Assembly (NCBI GenBank): GCA_030049955.1
Contig: JASIJX010000416.1
Span: forward strand, 1 to 32,305
DNA from: Acidobacteriaceae bacterium
GTDB taxonomy: Bacteria > Acidobacteriota > Terriglobia > Terriglobales > Acidobacteriaceae
Direction of reading: 5' to 3'
DNA: 32,305 nt
Under the pieces are notes generated by a model. That model was not told the origin of the DNA. It did not search any database and worked only from the letters and a program-made list of their open reading frames with translations. A program made the position numbers and the translations under genes. This document shows, piece after piece, positions 27,179-32,305 of this stretch; position 1 is the stretch's first letter, and each line of letters starts with the position of its first letter.

Positions 27179-27186
27179 GGGTCGGG

Positions 27187-27226
27187 TTGACGGCGCAGGC
27201 CGGTTCTGGTACATATCAACATATCA
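27187..27226 (+). promoter_or_regulatory. ahcY promoter and tandem CATATCA operator candidate
   Basis: TTGACG (27187-27192) is followed after 17 bases by TACATA (27210-27215). CATATCA occurs at 27212-27218 and again at 27220-27226, a period of 8, overlapping the -10 and start region. It is a good position for repression by the adjacent SahR-like protein. The leader to ahcY is only about 30 bases, too short for an SAH riboswitch. Confidence 0.4.
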
Positions 27227-27252
27227 CGATGAGTCGATAGAAGGAGCGCCAA

Positions 27253-28681
<1,429 letters not shown>

Positions 28682-28683
<2 letters not shown>

Positions 28684-28749
28684 GTTTCAGGTGTCAGGTT
28701 TCAGTGCTCAAATTGCTGACGCAGCGGAGTCCTGAAACCTGAAACCTGA
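28682..28749 (+). repeat. Inverted heptamer arrays between ahcY and metF
   Basis: Three tandem heptamers AGGT(T/G)TC start inside the ahcY stop codon (28682-28702), and the complementary units run at 28732-28749. 28687-28704 pairs with 28732-28749 over 18 positions with one mismatch, leaving a 27-base loop. The hairpin ends 12 bases before the metF ATG, where no Shine-Dalgarno sequence is visible. This is the third instance of the design at 863-1019 and 2698-2840. Confidence 0.8.
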
Positions 28750-28761
28750 TCTCTGATCCTT

Positions 28762-29619
28762 ATGCCTTCGCCACTACGATTGTCGTTCGAGTTGTTCCCG
28801 CCGCGCACGCCGGAGTCTGCGGCCAAGCTGCCTGCGGTCCTGAAGCAGCTCGCGACGGTGCGTCCCGACTATTTTTCGGTGACCTACGGCGCGGGCGGCT
28901 CGGACCAGGAAGGTACGTACGAAACGCTGCTGCGCGTAGTGGAGCATACGGGCGTGGAAGCGGCTCCACATCTCACCTGTATTGGTTCTACGCGCGACAA
29001 CATCGCTGCACTGCTTGATCGCTATCGCGCGGCTGGCGTGAAGCGCATTGTGGCGTTGCGCGGCGATCTACCGGCCACCGCGATGAGCTCTGCTGCGCCG
29101 GGTGAGTTCCGTTACGCGAACGAGTTGGTTACTTTCATCCGCGAGACGCACGGCAGTTATTTCATCATTGAGGTTGCGGCGTATCCGGAGATGCACCCGC
29201 AGGCGCCGAGCGCGAGCGTGGATTTTGAGAATTTCCGGCGCAAGGTCGAGGCTGGCGCAGACGCGGCCATCACGCAGCTCTTCTACAATGCCGAGTCGTA
29301 CTTCGACTTCATGGACCGGTGCGCGAAGGCCGGTATTACCATTCCTGTGGTGCCGGGCATCATGCCCATCACCAGCTTCGCCAGCATCACACGTTTCTGT
29401 TCGGGCTGCGGCGCCGACCTGCCGCGCTGGATCCGGCTGCGTCTCGAAGAGTTGCAGTTTGATAAAGCGGCGCTGCTCGATTTTGGCGCGGGTGTGGTCA
29501 CGCGCCTTTGCGAGACGCTGCTCAAAAATGGCGCGCCTGGACTGCACATCTACACCATCAATCAGGCCGAACCCACGCTGCGACTGTGGAAGGCGCTGGG
29601 GCTGAACGTTTCGGCATAG
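28762..29619 (+). CDS. metF: 5,10-methylenetetrahydrofolate reductase
   Basis: The 285-residue TIM-barrel flavoprotein has the MetF opening LSFELFPPRTPES (with catalytic Glu), SVTYGAGGSDQEGTYETLLR, ALRGDLP, and ADAAITQLFYNAESYFDFMD followed by VPGIMPIT. It makes 5-methyl-THF for homocysteine remethylation, so it acts right after AhcY in the methyl cycle; the ahcY-metF order on one strand is functionally coherent. The ATG at 28762 aligns with the family N-terminus but has no recognisable ribosome binding site, being preceded by the hairpin repeat. Confidence 0.97.
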   Translation: MPSPLRLSFELFPPRTPESAAKLPAVLKQLATVRPDYFSVTYGAGGSDQEGTYETLLRVVEHTGVEAAPHLTCIGSTRDNIAALLDRYRAAGVKRIVALRGDLPATAMSSAAPGEFRYANELVTFIRETHGSYFIIEVAAYPEMHPQAPSASVDFENFRRKVEAGADAAITQLFYNAESYFDFMDRCAKAGITIPVVPGIMPITSFASITRFCSGCGADLPRWIRLRLEELQFDKAALLDFGAGVVTRLCETLLKNGAPGLHIYTINQAEPTLRLWKALGLNVSA

Positions 29620-29688
29620 GGCTGGTCATTGTTCCATCTAATTCACGATGAAGCTGTGAAAAGATGGGCACGGTTTTCCTCTGCGGGC

Positions 29689-30288
29689 TCAGATCTGATT
29701 CCGTCTTCCCAATATCCGCCGCCGTGCTCGCCAGAGGGCGCCGTGCAAGAGACGTGTCTGCTCGGCCTTCAGCGCCTGGTAGGAACGTTCTACATATAGG
29801 TCGAATTCCGGCGGCCAGCCGATCGTCGATCGGCGTTCCGAGTAGTCGCCTTCAGCCCACCTGGCCATCACGGCCTTGTAACCCACCACGTGCGTTACAA
29901 AATCGAGCAGGCAGTGCGGCATCTGTTCCTCGACGATGAGGTGCGCCTTTTCGATGATGATTCTTTCGCGAATGTCATTGAGCGGCGAGAAGATGGTTTT
30001 CATCCACAGGATCCACTCTTCAAGCTCGCTGTCGTGGATGGGAAAGCTCTGCGTCTTTCCCTGCTTGCGCAAGAGCGAACGGTACGCGGCATCCCCGGCC
30101 TTCGAGGCCACGTACAGCGGTCCATAGAACTCGTTGAGGCGCTCGTTCACAAGCTTGAGCCGATCGGCTCGGCGGGCCATCATCTGCGTGATGAAAAACG
30201 TAACCAGGTAACCGCCAAATGCCAGCACCACGGTGAGAACCGCGGCGTTTTGCAGCGAATTCGGCAGAACGATGGAAGTTGGTTCCAT
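29689..30288 (-). CDS. Membrane-anchored protein of unknown function
   Basis: The protein has 199 residues if started at ATG 30288, and up to 209 from GTG 30318; neither has a clear ribosome binding site. One transmembrane helix (about 12-32, AVLTVVLAFGGYLVTFFITQ) is followed by MMARRADRLKLVNERLNEFY and a soluble, mostly helical domain containing WMKTIFSPLNDIRERII and the basic C-terminus ALWRARRRILGRRNQI. The helix next to the membrane is amphipathic. I recognise no catalytic motif or named family. It is convergent with metF and upstream of nothing on its own strand, so there is little context for function. Confidence 0.75.
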   Translation of the reverse strand: MEPTSIVLPNSLQNAAVLTVVLAFGGYLVTFFITQMMARRADRLKLVNERLNEFYGPLYVASKAGDAAYRSLLRKQGKTQSFPIHDSELEEWILWMKTIFSPLNDIRERIIIEKAHLIVEEQMPHCLLDFVTHVVGYKAVMARWAEGDYSERRSTIGWPPEFDLYVERSYQALKAEQTRLLHGALWRARRRILGRRNQI

Positions 30289-30359
30289 TGCGCAAAAGTA
30301 TAGCGGGCAAAGCGCCACTTTACGGGAATGACAGGAAAATACAGACCCAGGTACGATTG

Positions 30360-31157
30360 CTACTTCGCGCGACGCACGGGGATGGATTTCATCTGTGCTG
30401 GGATGATTTTGATCTCAAAAAGTTTTGGCCAGAGCTTGCCTGTTACAAAAAGCCGGTCGTGGGCGGCGTCGTAGGCGATGCCGTTCAGCACAGCTTCCGG
30501 GTCAGAGCGTTCGTTTTCCGGAAGCAATCCGGTGAGATCGATCCAGCCCAATACCTTGCCGGTTGCCGGCGAGATACGCGCAATGCGGTCGGAGTGCCAG
30601 ACATTGGCGTAGATCTGGCCATGAATGTACTCAAGCTCATTCAGTTCTTTTACGGACTCTCCGTGATCGGTGACGGTGATGCGCCGGACCTCGCGGAATG
30701 TGCTGGGGTCGAAGAACCGCAGCTCTGCGGTGCCATCGCTCTCGATCAGGTCCTTGCCGTCCTGCGTGAGCCCCCAACCTTCGCAGTCGTAATGAAACGT
30801 CTTGAGAAGGCGAAAGCTGAAGCGGTCATAGACAAAGGCGACGTGCGATTGCCATGTGAGCTGCACGAGCGTACTGCCCCAGGGAGCGAGGCCTTCGGCG
30901 AAATATTGGCCCGGTACAGCCACCGATTGCAGCACGCGCCCGGTCGTGAGGTCTTCCATACGCAGCGAGGAGCGCCCATTGAGGCCGGTGCTTTCGTAGA
31001 GATGTTCATCGATATAGACCAGACCCTGGGTGAACGCGTGCGGATCATGCGGATAGGTGTGAATGACACGATAGGTGTCGTCTGCGAAGGCAAGGGACGC
31101 AGTCGCGACGGCAAATGCGACGAGAGCAAGAGCGCGGATGAAGGATGAGAGGCACAT
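30360..31157 (-). CDS. Secreted glutaminyl-peptide cyclotransferase (plant-type glutamine cyclase)
   Basis: The 265-residue protein has a signal peptide (residues 1-25, ending SLAFA before DDTYRV). The five-bladed propeller family signature follows: HDPHAFTQGLVYIDEHLYES, TGLNGRSSLR, AEGLAPWG, CEGWGLTQDGKDLIESDGT, ELNELEYIHGQIYANVW and VLNGIAYDAAHDRLFVTGKLWPKLFEI. This matches the Glu_cyclase_2 family, which turns N-terminal glutamine into pyroglutamate, probably in the periplasm. ATG 31157 has no strong ribosome binding site, but the signal peptide fits this start. It is divergent from tatD. Confidence 0.93.
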   Translation of the reverse strand: MCLSSFIRALALVAFAVATASLAFADDTYRVIHTYPHDPHAFTQGLVYIDEHLYESTGLNGRSSLRMEDLTTGRVLQSVAVPGQYFAEGLAPWGSTLVQLTWQSHVAFVYDRFSFRLLKTFHYDCEGWGLTQDGKDLIESDGTAELRFFDPSTFREVRRITVTDHGESVKELNELEYIHGQIYANVWHSDRIARISPATGKVLGWIDLTGLLPENERSDPEAVLNGIAYDAAHDRLFVTGKLWPKLFEIKIIPAQMKSIPVRRAK

Positions 31158-31294
31158 TGGATGATTCGAGTTTAATTTGCCAGCCCGGCTATCATGGTTT
31201 TTTAGGCGTACTTCTGTGCGCAGCCTCCGGAGTCCGTCAGCAATCGGTGTTAGATGGCCGGAGCGCGCGCCCCACGATCAATCCGAGGCCCTCA

Positions 31295-32149
31295 TTGTTA
31301 ATCGACTCCCACGCTCATCTTGATAGCCCGCGCTACGCTGACGACCGCGCCGAGATGCTGGCCCGCGCGCGCGAGGCTGGAATCGGCGCGGTGCTCTCTA
31401 TTGGCATCGGAGAAGGCCCTGCTCAGATGCATCAGGCGCTCGAGCTCTGCCGCACGTTCAACGCGCAGCGCGCCGCGGGCGCTCGGCTTCCGCAGCTTTA
31501 CGCGAGCGCGGGCGTCTATCCGCACAACACGCACGAGCTTGACGATGCTGTGCTCAGCCGGCTTGACGCTCTGCTTGCCGAGCCGGAAGTGATCGCCTGC
31601 GGCGAGATTGGGCTTGATTATTTCCACGAGGGCGTGCCGAGCGATGTGCAACGCGCAGGACTCATTCGCCAGCTCGAAATTGCCGCGGCGCGGAAGCGGC
31701 CCATTCTGATCCACTGCCGCGGAACAAACGAATCTGCCGACGCGTGGAACGATCTTTTCCCAGTTTTGGATAAGCACTGGCGGCATACTGGACTGGGCGG
31801 CATCATGCACTGCTTCGGTGGCGGATGGGATGAAGCGCGGCGCTCACTCGACCTGGACTTTCTCATCTCCTTCGCCGGCAACGTGACTTATCTCAAGGCG
31901 CAGGCGCTGCGCGATGTGGCTGCGCGCGTGCCGCTCGACAGCATACTTGTGGAAACCGACGCGCCGTGGCTTGCGCCCGCGCCGCATCGCGGCAAGCGCA
32001 ACGAGCCGGCATTTGTCTCGGAAACAGCCCGGACCATCGCGGGCCTGCTGGGACGGGACGAGAGCGAAGTTGCCGCCGCGACGACGGCAAATTTTTTCCG
32101 CCTCTTCGATTTCCGCCTGTCCGGGTTCCCGCCTGACATGGGAAACTGA
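31295..32149 (+). CDS. tatD: TatD-family metal-dependent deoxyribonuclease
   Basis: The chosen TTG at 31295 has GAGG six bases upstream and begins LLIDSHAHLDSPRYADDR, exactly the family N-terminus, giving 284 residues; a longer frame back to 31145 has no similarity. Metal ligands are in DSHAHLD, GEIGLDYF, ILIHCRG, MHCFGGG and VETDAPWLAPAPHRGKRNEP. TatD enzymes are 3'-5' exonucleases or DNases linked to DNA repair. The stretch SIGIGEGPAQMHQALELCRT is typical. It is followed 60 bases later by yajQ. Confidence 0.95.
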   Translation: MLIDSHAHLDSPRYADDRAEMLARAREAGIGAVLSIGIGEGPAQMHQALELCRTFNAQRAAGARLPQLYASAGVYPHNTHELDDAVLSRLDALLAEPEVIACGEIGLDYFHEGVPSDVQRAGLIRQLEIAAARKRPILIHCRGTNESADAWNDLFPVLDKHWRHTGLGGIMHCFGGGWDEARRSLDLDFLISFAGNVTYLKAQALRDVAARVPLDSILVETDAPWLAPAPHRGKRNEPAFVSETARTIAGLLGRDESEVAAATTANFFRLFDFRLSGFPPDMGN

Positions 32150-32209
32150 TAATGGGGTGCGGCCGCTGCCGCCGGTGCAACTGTTCCGTTTTCGTTCGAG
32201 GAGTTTAGG

Positions 32210-32305
32210 ATGGCCCAGGAAAATTCATTCGACATTGTGAGCAAGGTGGACCTGCAGGAGGTCCGGAACGCAATTGATCAGGCGCTCAAGGAGATTCACC
32301 AGCGC
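32210..32305 (+). CDS. yajQ: YajQ-family nucleotide-binding protein (5' fragment, runs off window)
   Basis: The 32 visible codons encode MAQENSFDIVSKVDLQEVRN followed by AIDQALKEIHQR, matching the conserved start of YajQ/DUF520 proteins (SFDIVSEVDMQEVRNAV type). Members bind nucleic acid or cyclic di-GMP. GAGGAG lies before ATG 32210. The remainder lies beyond the window. Confidence 0.9.
   Translation, partial: MAQENSFDIVSKVDLQEVRNAIDQALKEIHQR

Noticed and set aside
27179..27252. SAH or SAM riboswitch before ahcY
   Set aside because: The likely leader is about 30 bases with no suitable stems; a SahR-like protein is adjacent.

Overview
The window is a GC-rich chromosomal segment with close-packed genes on both strands and no rRNA, tRNA, CRISPR or transposase gene that I can see. 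Gene content points to Acidobacteriota, probably class Terriglobia. The indicators are a pepP-accB-accC order, an MdtABC-type RND operon with its own outer-membrane factor, a large 7TM SpoIIE phosphatase, a KDO pathway gene (Gram-negative envelope), frequent GTG/TTG starts, and small secreted proteins of a type I associate with this phylum. This is a judgement from protein content; no search was run.

Layout. (1) 1-3201, minus strand: a small HTH gene with a good promoter, then pepP, accB and the 5' part of accC, so fatty-acid synthesis (acetyl-CoA carboxylase) runs off the left edge. (2) 3202-7353: a strong terminator, an exported M48 metalloprotease (minus), then a divergent SpoIIE-type membrane phosphatase (plus). 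(3) 7354-8854: a structured leader and ilvA (threonine deaminase). (4) 9293-18604: a four-gene operon with overlapping ends, mdtA-mdtB-mdtC-OMF, forming a tripartite RND efflux pump, followed by an MFS exporter. (5) 20209-22330: a membrane-anchored alpha/beta-hydrolase-fold protein that has lost its catalytic residues, translationally coupled to kdsB, then a small lipoprotein. (6) 22396-26251: ada (alkylation repair), a convergent VOC-ArsR-SDR operon, and a divergent secreted esterase. (7) 26234-29619: a methyl-cycle block with an ArsR-methyltransferase fusion resembling SahR, divergent from ahcY and metF. (8) 29689-32305: an unknown membrane-anchored protein, a glutaminyl cyclase, tatD and the start of yajQ.

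Most unusual structure. Three gaps between co-directional genes (HTH/pepP, accB/accC, ahcY/metF) hold the same design built from different sequences: a short tandem array of a 7- or 8-base unit just after the upstream stop, and its reverse complement just before the downstream start, giving a long hairpin. At accC the second arm occupies exactly the place of the missing Shine-Dalgarno sequence. This recurrent architecture, and the multi-helix leader ahead of ilvA, are the best candidates for undescribed regulation here.

The coding genes mostly belong to known families. Starts were revised where a ribosome binding site or family alignment decided the matter.
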